Below, in pieces: positions 33,070 to 44,904 of a stretch of 64,000 bases of DNA. The notes beneath the pieces were generated by a model. That model ran no database searches. It saw only the letters and a program-made list of their open reading frames with translations, and was not told the origin of the DNA. Source of the DNA: Sycon ciliatum (taxonomy: Eukaryota; Porifera; Calcarea; Leucosolenida; Sycettidae); assembly GCF_964019385.1 (NCBI RefSeq), contig NC_088653.1:9929790-9993789 (forward strand), written 5' to 3'. The number at the start of each line of letters is the position of its first letter. Within the stretch, counting starts at the first letter, position 1. The position numbers were made by a program, and so were the translations under genes.

Positions 33070-33070
<1 letters not shown>
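31741..33070 (+). pseudogene. 5'-truncated LINE (copy 2 of the 23-27 kb element)
   Basis: RT palm to C-terminus of the same LINE as 22947-26989, with very similar sequence. It starts after a T-run at CAGCTCGGCATCTCCGTGCA, corresponding to 25979 of copy 1. The catalytic YADD (31898-31909) is intact here. A stop/frameshift near 32005-32010 and a TAATAG at 32294 break the frame. It contains the MITE at 32691-32988 and runs into a TG tail at the same base as copy 1. Confidence 0.85.
32691..32988. mobile_element. 298-bp MITE with 15-bp perfect TIRs
   Basis: Terminal inverted repeats TCAGGGGCGTCGGAA / TTCCGACGCCCCTGA, flanked by CCT on both sides (32688-32690, 32989-32991). LINE copy 1 has the empty site with a single CCT at the matching place (near 26906), so the 3-bp TSD is observed directly. 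The interior holds a second inverted pair near the ends (TGCGGC...GCCGCA) and no ORF. Superfamily unassigned. Confidence 0.85.
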
Positions 33071-33411
<341 letters not shown>

Positions 33412-33559
33412 TGTGTTCGATGCCAGGCAATGAGCGAAGCTGTGTATGGACCTGTTCGGCGCTCACCAGCTGCTCAGTGTGATCTGGGCTAGCCATCCCA
33501 CCCAGGCTGTTGGGGCTAGTCCCCAAAAGCTACCTAAAAACTACGGAAAAACGGGAGCC

Positions 33560-33950
33560 TCAATACACGCAACCTACTACACTCCTTACACACACACTAG
33601 CTACAGTCTTGGCCGAGAAGTTCGTTTCTGTGATAACTGCTATGTCAACGTTATCGTTGAGCAGTGCATGCAGCCACGCTTCCAGCTTGTTGGTGAGACC
33701 TAATGCGTTGGTCACTAGCCAGCGGAGCGGCGGAGCTGCACTGATCAATGGAGGGGGGGGGGGCGCCAGCTGATGCCGTACTGTCTCTGTAAGCGCTGTC
33801 AGCACCATCAGGTGTAGGATCATCTCTCGCAGCGCTGACAGGGTGTTGTCGGTTGGGCTTCGGACGGTCTCGGTGCTCCCATGGCCGGGCATATAGAGGC
33901 CTTGACCAGAAGTCCGGAGTTATCATGTGGCATCTATACATAGCTGACAC
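33560..33950 (-). pseudogene. LINE ORF1/ORF2 junction fragment
   Basis: Minus strand reads WLVTNALGLTNKLEAWLHAL and then NDNVDIAVITETNFSAK at 33720-33600, matching the endonuclease start TNAFGLISKLGEFQHVVTTH of the 23-27 kb LINE. The preceding frame (33950-33720) corresponds to the end of ORF1. A G-run of ten lies at 33753-33762. A fragment of a related subfamily. Confidence 0.6.
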
Positions 33951-33984
33951 CTTTTCCGTCTGCGTAGTGTGGATGCTTTTTTCT

Positions 33985-34180
33985 CAACCGGCCGTTGATC
34001 CCCTTGCCTCGAACTTGGGTAGCAATGAAGCCGAGATCCTATGGCCAGCAAGCTGCTCCTCCCTTTCCTCCAACCGTGCCATTCTGTATGTCTCTTTGCC
34101 GCCTTGCTGTTTTGTGCCGTCAAAATAACGATGTATGTGTTTTGTAAAAACAGTATGATAATAAAGCGCACGCATCCGCA
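33985..34180 (-). pseudogene. Gypsy-type gag N-terminus fragment
   Basis: The minus strand encodes MARLEEREEQLAGHRISASL followed by LPKFEARGST, the LPKF-type opening found in several invertebrate Gypsy gag proteins. It then runs into the LINE fragment. Only about 40 residues remain; the assignment is tentative. Confidence 0.4.
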
Positions 34181-35005
34181 AAAATGTGCCGTAAAGTGTT
34201 GTTCCGCTTGATGCGCTTTGGTCTCCTTGTCGTCTTGGTCGTCCTCCTAAATGTAATACACAGTCTACTGTTGGATCATCCTCTTCCGGTGTAGATATGC
34301 CAACTTGCTTCTCCTCCTCCAAATGTGTGGGGCTGGAGTCAACCCAGAGAAATGTGAAAGTTGGAGAAAGGCCCACCCAAAAACCAACCAAACTGTGAAA
34401 GGATTTATCAGCGTCATATTTATTTATTATTATTTATTTATTACAGCATCTCATGGCACAGTGAGAACACCATGAAGCCAAGTGAGAAGACGTACTGGAG
34501 AGGACCGACTTACAATGACAATAGAAGTGATAACAAAAGTGGATGTTAGACAACGTGGAAGACTGCGTAATTAAACCAGAACTTTGAGACTAGAGAAGCT
34601 AGAGTGAGAAGCTCCATGAAGAATCATATGGAGGAGATGCAGCTGAAGGGACAATGAACTCCACCAGGCCATGAGATGGGTACTGTGATGTCACGCAAAG
34701 GAGAGATGACAGAACACTTCAGGGGACAACAAAGAAATGAGCCCAGAGTGGTACTTCATCTATCTAAAGCCATCTGTCCACGTATGCTAATTGTCGGGAG
34801 TTGTACTGTAATGACGTTTGCTCAGTACTGTCACGTGGTAGAGGTCCATTGCATTCGGTTGTGTTAGAAGCCTTGTACAAACTTAAGTTTGATCCTATGC
34901 TTTGTTTCCAGAAAGAAAATGTATTCTCTGTACAATTTGTTGATGCTATTCCTCGTCGATGTGTGAATAATGCTACACAATTTCTTCACTACGCTGTTGT
35001 TGTTA
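34181..35005. other. Repeat-rich spacer
   Basis: Contains an AT-rich TTATTTATTATTATTTATTT run (34419-34443) that could be the 3' end of a minus-strand LINE. A block at 34818-34870 (TGTCACGTGG, AGAGGTCCATTGCATTCGG) recurs at 49101-49150 next to the BEL derivative, so it marks another dispersed repeat. No coding domain recognised. Confidence 0.45.
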
Positions 35006-35393
35006 TGTTGAGTCCGAAGAAGGTCAACTGACGACATCTTCTCCAGACATTACAACGGACAACAGGAACAAGTTATTGGGAACGACATTTATTATAGACG
35101 ACGAGACAAGAGACCAAGACGAACAAAAGGACTACTTTGATGAAGAGTGAGAAAGCGAGATTATTGAAGAGAGTAAAATTATTGAAGAGAGAGCGAGATT
35201 ATTGAAGAGAGAGAGAGATCGACTGGGAAACAAGGCAATATAAAGGGCATGGGTAGCTATGGCAAACATGGGCGCGCAAGTAGCTACCCAGGCCGATGGA
35301 ACGAAAGGTGAGTATGACGTAGTGCGGGTGCATGCAGGCCGGCCAGCTTAGGAAAGGTTGTAGGTAAGATTGTACGGGAGGAGGCACCTAACA
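35006..35393 (-). repeat. TRIM 3' LTR
   Basis: 388 bp, starts TGTTGAGTCCGAAG and ends CACCTAACA on the + strand. About 93% similar by eye to 35981-36361, the main difference being the number of GATTATTGAAGAGAG units. Confidence 0.8.
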
Positions 35394-35980
35394 TACCTCC
35401 CCTGAGAGAAAAAAACCGGACCTCGTGGAGAATAATAAGACGAAGAGAAGGATAGTGATAAAAAATGACTGAGGAAGAAAAAAACACACATATACACACT
35501 GCACGCTTGCATGGATCTCACAAAAGTGTTTACTATCATGCATTACAGTTATTGTTCCTGTACTTCTCCAAGTCTAAAGGCTAGACGTGACGAGGAACCT
35601 ACTGATACTGCTTGCATGGCTAAAAATAGCGTAGTTGCACTTCTGCTAAACATTAAAAATGAGAGCGTGGCTCACCATGATAAGACCTCTAATTTACTTA
35701 TGTTTTATGAAAAACACACGCGCGCGCACACACACTACAAAAAAATCACGAAATAATAATCCCGAAAATAAATCTGACGAAGAAGGAACGCATCCAAAAA
35801 GAACGAGAGAAAGGTAGCTGACCTGCATGACAAGACGAGGTGGACCTGGACGAGACCAGGTTGACATTGACGTGACGAGGTTGCATACGATAACTAGACG
35901 TGGCTGAACACGAGACAAATGCTGGGCAATAGAGGACGAGGATCTCAGGGTCGCGGGCTTCGGCAAAAGTTGGTCGCCAA

Positions 35981-36361
35981 TGTTGAGTCCGAAGAAGGAC
36001 TACTGACGACATCTTCTCCAGATATTACAACGGACAACGGGAACAAGTTATTGGAAACGACATTCATTATAGACGACGAGACAAGAGACCAAGACGAACA
36101 AAACGACTACATTGAAGAGTGAGAAAGCGAGATTATTGAAGAGAGCGAGATTATTGAAGAGAGCGAGATTATTGAAGAGAGAGAGATCGACTGAGAAACA
36201 ACGCAATATAATTGGCCTGGGTAGCTATGGCAAACATGGGCGCGCAAGTAGCTACCCAGGCCGATGGAATGAAAGGTGAGTATGACGTAGTACGGGTGCA
36301 TGCAGGCCGGCCAGCTTAGGAAAGGTTGTAGGTAAGATTGAACGGGAGGAGGCATCTAACA
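35981..36361 (-). repeat. TRIM 5' LTR
   Basis: 381 bp copy of 35006-35393, adjacent to the primer-binding site at 35961-35980. Contains tandem GATTATTGAAGAGAG units. Confidence 0.8.
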
Positions 36362-36365
36362 GTTA

Positions 36366-36802
36366 TATTATATCTCCTTCTAAAACTTGACATATTTCTA
36401 CCCTGTCACGAGAGTTGTATCTCAGTACATTTACGCTATACGTTGTACTTCAAAGTAGTATTTTTCATTTCATCCATTCCCTATATAATCCTGCACAGAA
36501 AGGGAAGAAAAAGGCTTGATACCTCATGTGAAATGTCTTCTGGAATGGATGGGTTAATTGCGCAGATGTACGCGAACTTGGCTTTGTTTTAGAAAAAAAG
36601 AGAAAAAGGACACATCAAATTAATGACCTCTTAAGCGTCATCGAAATTGTCATCGAAATTGTTGCAGTTTGACTTTTGATATAAACGGGGTATATAATCA
36701 CCAGCAGCCGTACCACAGTTAAGGAATCAGACATAGACGGCAGTCATCAGTATAGGGTGACAGCAAAGTGTTGTTTTTTCACGGCTGAGTGTAACGAAAG
36801 AG
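36366..36802. other. Spacer with no recognised gene
   Basis: AT-rich unique sequence; a TATATAAT box near 36692 has no supported gene after it. Confidence 0.5.
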
Positions 36803-37957
36803 TTTTTTTTTTTTTTTTTTTTTTTTTTACTATATTCACATAACCAGCTCGAAAAGAATAAGGAAAGACAATGGTACGGAGACTAGGACAAACGTGACAA
36901 CTAATGAGCAGGCGCTACACCGAGACGCAGCAGTGATGGTGGGGCATTGATGACTCTGCCGACCTGAGGTCTCGGCGTCACGGCCAAAAACACGCACCAA
37001 AAACAATGAAAAAAGAAGAAGATAGAGCTGTACAGGTGAGAAAGATGCAAAAACCCAAGGCTTAACACGAGCGATTGTGGGGGAGAAACTGTCTTAGCAT
37101 CATACTATTCATAGGGAATCGACTGCCCAGAGCCAGTTTGTGCTGCGAAGATGGCGGTAAACATTCGTTTTGAATGATTGCATTCTCTTGCTGTGGGGAG
37201 GCTGGGATAGGAGAGCGGCAGGGAGGGAGTTCCAATCGCTGATGCTGCAGTGTGGGAACGAGCGCTTCAGTGCCAGCGGGGCAGATGCAGGCAGCTGGTG
37301 TTGGAGCTGGTGGTCATGGCCACTGACAGCACCGTGCTCGCTGCGAGTTCTGGGGTTGGTAGAGATGATGTGGCGCGGTGGCAACACAGAGAGTAGCTGC
37401 GGAGGACCAGGCAAGTAGTGCAGCTTGTACAGGCAGGCAAGCGAGGCAACAGTGCGGCGAATGGCCAGGCTGGGTAGGTGTGCCCCAGGGCCGATAGCAT
37501 GAAGCGCACGGCGCTGAACATTGTTCAGACGCTGGAGGTGACTCTGCGCAGCTCCCATCCATACAAGAGGCGCATACTCCATGACCGGTCGTACGAACGC
37601 CTTGTATACGGTCGTCCGGCCGGCGGGGGTGAGTATGTGGGCGGCTCTGTTTAGGACCCCAAGCCGTTGGCGTGCGCGGGTGGCTACGGAGCGTAGGTCA
37701 TCGCTGAAGGTCAACTTTGCGTCCACCTTCACACCAAGGAGGGTGATGGTGGTTGTCTCGGGCACCAGTGTGCCACCAAACAGGAGTGGGGGGAGATCTA
37801 AGCCGGTGCGTCTGAGGGTGGCTGTCATGGCCTGGGATTTGGTCGGTTCAAACATCACTTTCCATGTACGACCCCACTCGTGCAGTCGGTCAACGGACAC
37901 CTGCAGTGACTGCGCGGCTACTGTTGGGGTCTGCTGGGAGGTGACTAAGCTGTACAA
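36803..37957 (-). pseudogene. 5'-truncated LINE, RT C-terminal half
   Basis: 282 open codons at 37957-37109. Starts just after the catalytic loop and reads KVMFEPTKSQAMTATLRRTG, LLGVKVDAKLTFSDDLR, YKAFVRPVMEYAPLVWMGAA, ending STNWLWAVDSL. The 3' UTR carries the CGCCGAGACCTCAGG block (36980-36962), and the element ends in a 26-base poly(A) (T-run at 36803-36828). The frame has no stops, so the insertion is probably recent, but RT catalysis is impossible because the palm is absent. Confidence 0.85.
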
Positions 37958-38059
37958 AGTTGTATGTGCTCTGCTGCTCTTCCACTGCGCAACTCTCCCC
38001 CACCTGCCATCGTGGTCTTGTATTCCTCGTATAGTCTGTTGACGTCCAGAGATCTAAGT

Positions 38060-38840
38060 GATAAATTATGCCGTCTACTCGCAGCCAATGAACCGCGGCT
38101 CCTGTAGCTCATCCTGAGCCTGCCAGGACCGCCAGACGACGCCCAACCGCCACCTCCGCCACCTCACCTGCCCCACCAACACCAAGCTCGGCAGGTGAGG
38201 AGATGCCGTCGTGGTTCGCCTCCGCATTTACCAACCTGTCATCACAAATCAAGGGAGTGCAGGAGGAGGCCATGGCGGCCCGCGCTGAGGTGGCAAACTC
38301 AAAGCAGCGCAGTCCCTAACAAGCCAACTAAACCAGGCCCCAAAGCCGAAACTCAAGTCACCAGGGCTGCAGGCCCAGTTCGCCACCAATGATACTGTGT
38401 TCCAAAAGGTGGATGCCGCCATATCGGTGCTCCCGGACTCCGCACCCGAGGCCAAGGAACTCCTGACGCAGGGTAAGCACGAAATCTGCAAAAGGCAGAA
38501 GCAACTGAAAATAGCAGATTCGTTCGACTGGGAGACTGTGAGAGTCTATGAGGAGGGCAGGGTGGGTGACAGTCTCGCTGACGACAAAATGATGATGGAC
38601 CCGGCCTCCACTGCTCGTCGACTCAGGCAACTGCAGCCCAGGGAGCGTTTCCAACCTGAGACTGAGAGGCCATACCAAGAAGAAATGTTCGTGCCCCCAG
38701 TTTTGGCAACAACTTTCAATTTGAGCGGAGGCCATCGGGCCACGGACCGTTTGCCAACGGTGGCCGAACCCCTGGAAGCGGCCCACGTTGCTGGAACTGC
38801 CAACAGTTGGGTCACGTCAGCAGGCATTGCCCCCAGTTAG
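38060..38840 (+). pseudogene. DIRS-like element gag region
   Basis: Proline-rich opening, then from 38397 an open frame reading VFQKVDAAISVLPD, ADSFDWETVRVYEEGRVGDS (the W-x-TV-x-x-Y-E motif of DIRS-type ORF1) and RRLRQLQPRERFQPET. A CCHC knuckle, CWNCQQLGHVSRHC, lies in another frame at about 38787-38830, showing a frameshift near 38720. Gag would package element RNA. Confidence 0.65.
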
Positions 38841-39119
38841 GCTGAGGCAGTAGTCGCCAACCACACTGGACTCAGCAACCACAACCCACTGCCGGAGCTC
38901 GTCCTGGAATGGACAGAGCATGAGTGCCCGGACCCGCTGGAGTCTGACGAGATAAGTGATGTGACAATAACGTTCATGGGCGGTTATTACACTGCATTGC
39001 ACTTTGGGAAAATATTGATTTTGTTTTACGTATTATTCGATATGGCTATTTTTTATGTTTTGTCTCCCCCCCCCCCCCCCCCCCACCCCAGTTCCGGGCA
39101 TGTAACCTAAAGTCTTCTA

Positions 39120-39925
39120 ATGATCATTCCAGTTTTGTGTCTGACCAAATCCGTATGCTGTTACGTTCGGGGGCAGTCGAGATGGTGGAGGAAAATGCTA
39201 CCCATGTAATTAGTCCGTTGGGTGTGGTTCCCAAGGGCAACGGAAATTTGAGGCTGATTATAGACCTCCGCTTCCTCAATAAGCATTTCGCAAACTCCCA
39301 TGTTAAAGTTGAGGACCTGAGACTCATCCCGAACCTGTTCGATCCGGGTTGTTTCCTGTTCACTTTTGATCTGAAGGATGGCTACCATCACATCTCTATT
39401 GCCCCAGAACATAAGACGTTCCTAGGTTTTCAATGGCAGTTCCAGGGCAGGCCCGGTTTTTTGTGTTTGCCGCACTTCTGTTTGGCCTTAAGCCCGCCCA
39501 ATTTGTGTTCACAAAAGTGCTGCGGCCTTTGGTCACCCATTTGCGTGACCAAGGCATACGTATTTTCCTGTATCTGGATGACGGAACTGGAGCCGCAAAC
39601 TCCGCAGAGGGGACGCAGCGGGTCGCCCAACTTGTGAGGTCAGATTTGGAAAAATCCTGTCTTGTCAAGCAAAAGAGTAATTTTCAACCCCAGCAGGTGG
39701 CCTCGGCCTTGGGTCATGTCCTGGACACAGCCAACAACAGCATTCATGTCACCCCAAACCGCGTATCCAAGTTTAAACTGCTGCTAGCTGAGATTATGTC
39801 TTACCCCACTGTGGTCCCCGCACGCTTGCTTGCTAAACTAACAGGGTCGCTCAGCTCTATGTGACTTGCTCTGGGCTGCGTGGTGCGCTTGCAGACAAGA
39901 AGCTTGCACGCATGTCCGGGCCCAA
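39120..39925 (+). pseudogene. DIRS-like reverse transcriptase
   Basis: Reads ISPLGVVPKGNGNLRLIIDL, FLFTFDLKDGYHHISI (first catalytic Asp), FLGFQW, then after a frameshift near 39460 FVFAALLFGLKPAQFVFTKV, RIFLYLDDGTG (YLDD) and ASALGHVLDTANNSIHVTP. The order and the DLKDGYHH and YLDDG forms are those of tyrosine-recombinase (DIRS-type) retrotransposons. A C-run of about 20 lies at 39065-39084. The BEL insertion at 39932 cuts the gene, and RNase H resumes at 45929. Confidence 0.8.
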
Positions 39926-39931
39926 CCCTAG

Positions 39932-40273
39932 TGTTGTGAACCCTCTAAGATTCTCTAAATTGTCAGGATCGTACGACCACACGGCACGAGGACAACTCTT
40001 TTCCTTTACACAGTATATTTCACTTCATCGAATAATTAACAATGAACACTAATAACACCAGCTATTTATAGCATGCAAAAAACAGCATACATGCAAAAAC
40101 ATACGCATATAAAACGGGACATAACAGCGTATACAGCAAAACGCACACAGCGCATATAGCGTATGCCATGCAGCAACATCAGCGGTACGGCGGAGTCGAA
40201 ATACAACATTGCATCGAGTACAATGCCATAAGCGCGAAGGCCTTTCCCACTTGAGAACTGGTGGTTTGCAACA
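39932..40273 (-). repeat. BEL element 3' LTR
   Basis: 342 bp, TGTTGTGAACCC to TTTGCAACA on the + strand. It is preceded on the minus strand by the polypurine tract GGTGGGGAGAA (40284-40274). Confidence 0.9.
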
Positions 40274-40321
40274 TTCTCCCCACCAAAGGGCTTCTCAACG
40301 CCGTACAACAATGCACACAAG

Positions 40322-42064
40322 TCAAAAACGATCCGGGGCTCTGACTACGTGCCCAGAATGCGTCATCTCCTGCTGCCGTGGTGGTGGTAACGGTGCTGAC
40401 GGTTCATACGCTGGCTGCTGAGGGACGATAGCCGGTTGAGCGGCATCGGCAAGCCCAGGAGCCACGTCCTGTGACGATACTTCTAATGGCACTAACCTTT
40501 GGATCGGCCTCAACAGGGTACTGGTACTCAACTTAACCTTGGCAACACGACGCTTACCATCTCGACCAGGGAATAACTCGTTGATCCGTCCCAAACGCCA
40601 GAACTGTTTGCGCTTGGTATCATCGAGAACAAAAACAACATCACCCACAGCTAAAGGGCGCGACATGGTCTGTTGGTGCTTGTTCAGCTGACTTAGGTAC
40701 TCCACCTCCCAGCGATTCTTGACATGCTTCAGTGTCATGACCGAGGTAACGCAATCTCAATGACATCTGCGTAGCGTCCAGGGTACCTGCTGGCTTCTCT
40801 GACGACATCCAGATGTTACCCATCATCATTGCAGGGGTTACTGGGGGCTCATCCAGGCTATCAGACACATAAGTTAGCGGACGACTATTCACCATTGCTT
40901 CAACCTCATACTAGAGGTTCTCAAGCTCCTGGACCTTCAGAAACGCTGTTCCCATTACCTTTTTCAAGGCACTCTTCACTGTACCAACCATTCGCTCATA
41001 GAAGCCTCCATGCCATGGTGCAGCTGGAGGATTGAACATCCATGGCACACTCAGTTTGTCAGATGCCGCCTTGAATGTAGTAGCGTTGTCAGACCTGATC
41101 CGAGAGGGCAAACTACGTCTCGCGACAAACTTCCGAAATGCTATCAAGAATGACTCAGGACTTAAACTATCGACCACCTCCAAGTGAACTGCTCTGGTGG
41201 TGGCACACACAAACAATGCTATCCATACCTTCGGAGATGACTCACCACGGCGCACGTACAACGGACCAGCATAGTCGATGCCGGTAGTTGCGAACGGCCG
41301 GCAGGGCACACTTCTGAGGCAGCCTTAGCCTTGTAGCGGCGGCATGTAACACATCGCTGAGTGATGTTGCGTAGCGCTCGTCGACCGCCGATAATCCAGA
41401 ATTTCTGACGGATGAACGACAAGAATCCTTCTACACCTTGGTGCATCCTTTCAACATGCATTTTCTCCAACAGCAACTCGGTCAGATGATGTTTGCCTAA
41501 CAGGACTGGGTGCTTGGCTCCATACGCCAACTCGCTGTGCTGAAGTCGTCCCCCGTCTCTGAGCACTCCATGCTCATCCAGAAACGGTGCAAGCTGATAC
41601 ACCTTCGACCCAGGCTTCACTGGTTGACCTTGCTTGATCAGCTCAAGATCCTCAGCGAAACATTCGGCTTGAACGATGCGGTACAATACGTTGTCTGCTG
41701 CAAAATAGAGTTCAGCACGAGGCTCAGTGTGCTTCCACTGCAACATCCGAGTCACCATGCCCTGTGCCCTCGACCACTTACTGAATCCGAGCCACCATTC
41801 CTTATCAGATTCTCGACTACAGGTGGTGGCTGACACTCGTACTTCTACACTGGACTCATCTGTAGCTGCGGTTGAGGATGCGGTGGACCAGTCATTGGGC
41901 TCCGTGATCCAGGTTGGTCCGCCCCTCCAGAACGGACTACGGATCTGCTGTGCACTACTCCCACGCGACGGTAAATCTGCTGGGTTGTGAAAGCCCGGGC
42001 AATGGTTCCACACAATGCCGACCTTCTTCGATATCTCTTGGACTTGACTGACGCGGTTAGCCAC
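40322..42064 (-). pseudogene. BEL integrase and C-terminal domain
   Basis: Minus strand, from 42064. H2C2 zinc-binding region at about 41475-41330 (HVERMHQGVEGFLSFIRQKF, then CVTCRRYKAK). Catalytic core at 41300-40990: TTGIDYAGPLYV (first Asp), RIRSDNATTFKA (second Asp), PWHGGFYERMVGTV (Glu). A C-terminal domain at 40738-40500 (LAVGDVVFVLDDTKRKQFWR, then LGRINELFPGRDGKRRVAKV) is typical of BEL polyproteins and contacts target chromatin or DNA. Frameshifts near 41290 and 40900-40740 divide it. Integrase would insert the cDNA, giving the 5-bp duplications seen here. Confidence 0.85.
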
Positions 42065-42173
42065 AAATGTTTTCCATTTATACGATGGATTACTGATCCA
42101 ATGAACGGTAGTGAGACTGTCAGTCCAGCCTTAGACTTGCGTGATGGTCACACGCAGCTCCTTCACCACAAAC

Positions 42174-43276
42174 TCAGCGAGCCGCTAGACATACTGCTTG
42201 TAACTCAAGGAGGGCTAACGTTGGCGGAGACACGGGTGCCACTTTGGCCATGGCAAATACCAAGTGCGACTGTCCATTGACGACTGCATACAAACAACAT
42301 CCAAACGCTTTCTCACTGGCATCCGCGAAGGCATGAAGCGCAATCGGCATGTCAAGATTGCAGCAAATCCAATGTGGTATGTCAATGCTCACCACTTCGG
42401 CCAACTTTCCCCACCATTGCGCACATGCGGCTGCGATGCCATCAAGCAACTTATCATCCCAGTCGCCTCCGACTTTCCAGGCTTGCTGTAGCAGTATCTT
42501 TCCCGGCACAACTGCCGGTGCGGCTAGACCTAGCGGATCAAACACTGACGCAACACACACTTGAGGAGGGATCGCCGGGTCCAAACAGACGGCCTATCGG
42601 ACTCGCCTAGCACTGCTATGCTGAGCAAGTCGTCACTGGTTTTCCATTTCAGACCGAGGACTTTATCTGCGGCCTCTTGATCGCACAGTATTTCGTTGTC
42701 TCGCCACTTGCGCAACTCCATGCCAGCATCTGTAAGCACACGCACGCTGAACTCTTGCATCTCCTTGGCTTCCGAGGCATTTGAGATACTAGAGACCAAA
42801 TCGTCAACGTAGAAACTCGTGAGCAAGAGATCAATACGGTCTCGCTCTTTGGGTGCAGACAACACCCGTAGCTCCTTCAAGTGATGCTGAATCACCACAG
42901 GAAGCATGTATGGCGAGCAGTTTACGCCAAATGGCAGTTTCGTTAGCCTCCAGGTTAACAGTTCATCGCTGTCGCTTCGACCGGGCCACAAGAAACGCAG
43001 GTACGGACGGTCTTCGGGATTAACCGCGACCATGAAGAAAGCCTTGCGGATGTCCGCTTGCAGCGCGCTCTTATATTCACGGAACCTTAATAGCATACCT
43101 GCGAGACTCGGCAATAGCGACGGTCCAGGGTCAACCATGTCGTTCAACGACTTGCCATCTGGAGCCGTCGCCGAGGCATTGAACATCACTCTTAACTTCG
43201 AGGTTGCAGCGTGCTCGCAGAATACACCATGATGAGGTACATAGTACCCGGCATTGCTCTCACATGGCTCCAGCTC
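42174..43276 (-). pseudogene. BEL reverse transcriptase and RNase H
   Basis: Continues from the MITE boundary: GYYVPHHGVF, KLRVMFNASATAPDGKSLND, ALQADIRKAFFMVAVNPEDR (first catalytic Asp), LPFGVNCSPYML, LLLTSFYVDDLVSS (YVDD), then after a frameshift near 42560 VFDPLGLAAPAVVPGKILLQ and LHAFADASEKAFGCCLYA (RNase H Asp). Near 42060 the chain enters the integrase region. RT is well conserved and lacks stops between 43250 and 42560. Confidence 0.85.
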
Positions 43277-43278
43277 AA

Positions 43279-43615
43279 TAGGGCTTGAAAGTGCTACGTC
43301 ACAGCATAGCAACAATTTCCAAAATTCAAAAACTGGATCCACTTGGATCCAGTTTTTGTATGGATCCAAGCACATTTCAAGCGGTCTTACCCACAGCATG
43401 GTGATGTAGCCAGTGAAACTGACTGATTTTGCTACTGGGGGCGGGGTTACAACTGGTGGCGAATTAAAAGTCACACCTGCATGCGACATGAGTGGGTTGC
43501 TATGCACCCACATACTTAGGCAATAGCAAAGTCACACCTTAGTGGATCCAAAAATAGAAATCTAATGTCAACTTACTACTCCCTGGCCGTTTTGACGTCA
43601 TCACTTTCAAGCCCT
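43279..43615. mobile_element. 337-bp MITE, TSD AT
   Basis: TIRs AGGGCTTGAAAGTG / CACTTTCAAGCCCT, extended by ACGTCA after a short gap, flanked by AT (43277-43278, 43616-43617). Excising it with one AT leaves the interrupted BEL frame in phase, which supports the boundaries. Contains a perfect 14-bp hairpin (CAAAAACTGGATCC and its complement, ACTT loop, about 43325-43356). AT duplication suggests the ISL2EU group. No ORF. Confidence 0.8.
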
Positions 43616-44886
43616 ATTGCTCCAAGCTCGCGGTACTCCCTGATCCGCACATCATCATAGAGCGCACGCTTCCCATTCCTCTTCAGCTTTTCAAGAAGCC
43701 GCGTTGCCATGACTCTAGCTTGAGCATAGTTATCCGTTGGGCGACGCTGATTTCGCCAAAAGAGACCCATTCGGTACCCGCTGCCCGGGCGACATAGCGG
43801 GAAAGATGGCAGGTGCTGATGTTGTTCTGGAGGTTCATCCAACTGCCATAGTTTGTCGATGTGGGCTGTGACACATGACACGGTCACCGCCTGACTGTTT
43901 CGACTTGGTGCAGATGCTGGACCAGATAATACACTACCTATCTCTGTGTTCCACACCGTCTCACCATTAACGTCCTTCTTGCTGTGCAGTACCGCGTTGA
44001 TATAGTCTGCACCAATCAGTATGTGTATTTCGTCTGATGTCCCTTGTTGAGGCTTGTCACTCAGCTCTACTTCCCAACTGTGCCACTGCGCAATGGTCTG
44101 CGGACTTGCGCACTTCAGGTCCAGCTCTAGCGTTGGTTTCACGAATGCCCGTACCCGAATGGTAGCAGAGCTACCCTGGATCGTGATGGCGTACTTATCC
44201 ATGCGCTGTTGGGTTGGTTCCGCGCCGAACGGCTTCACCTCTACATTTTTAACCCCAACGTGTTCTGCATCGATTGCTGACACCAACGCTGCAGTCACGA
44301 ATGACGCCTCAGCACCCGATTCCAGGAACACGCGAACCTTCGCGTTTCGAGTTCTTCCCTCAACTCGTGCCACTCCGGTCATCAGCCGCACACTTGGCGA
44401 GTGTAGACAGCACGATCCAACATTCTTCTTCGTTACTATCTCAGTCGGTTTCTCCCGGCTGTAACATGCTCTATCCAACACATCATGTATTAGCAGGTGG
44501 GGTTTCCTCTGGCATTTCATGCATCTCGAGCCTGACCGACATTCTCTGGCCATATGGCCATACTTAAGGCAGTTCCAGCAGAGTCTCTCTCGCTGCAGAA
44601 AAGCCTTTCTCCCTTCCTGTGGCAGCGTCTTTAGCTGCTTCTCTGCATCTGCGACCAATATCGCCATGCACTGTGCCGACGCCGTGGGCCTTGGCACGGA
44701 TCGTTCTACTGGCTTCCTGGCAGTCTCACCCTGTCGTCCGTGCGCGACCTGATAAGACGCGCCGTGCTCCTGTACCTGGCGCAGAGACATCCCGTAGCAC
44801 TGCCGTTCGACCAGGTACGTCTTCATCTCAGGTCCGCATTGCTCCAAGATTACCTGCTTTACCATTGCTTGCAGCACCGGGGACAT
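43576..44886 (-). pseudogene. BEL gag C-terminus, zinc knuckles and protease
   Basis: Open frame of 436 codons whose last part runs into the MITE. Knuckles: CWNCLKYGHMARECRSGSRC followed by MKCQRKPHLLIH (about residues 103-133). Protease: VRVFLESGAEASFV (44335-44300), where BEL proteases have DSG; the catalytic Asp is Glu here (codon 44320-44322). RNAIMSG-type flap sequence is not distinct. Later DEIHILIGADYINAVL matches the conserved strand after the protease. The true gag start is in the 44905-45546 frame; a frameshift near 44890 separates them. Confidence 0.8.
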
Positions 44887-44904
44887 TTTACCTATATCGG
44901 CGCT

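Larger units (their letters stand above)
35006..36361 (-). mobile_element. TRIM (miniature LTR retrotransposon)
   Basis: Two direct LTRs (35006-35393, 35981-36361) with TG...CA ends around a 587-bp internal region with no gene, flanked by GTTA on both sides (35002-35005, 36362-36365). On the minus strand the 5' LTR (35981-36361) is followed by the primer site TTGGCGACCAACTTTTGCCG, and CAGGGGAGGTA, a polypurine tract, precedes the 3' LTR. It must depend on another element's proteins. Confidence 0.8.
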
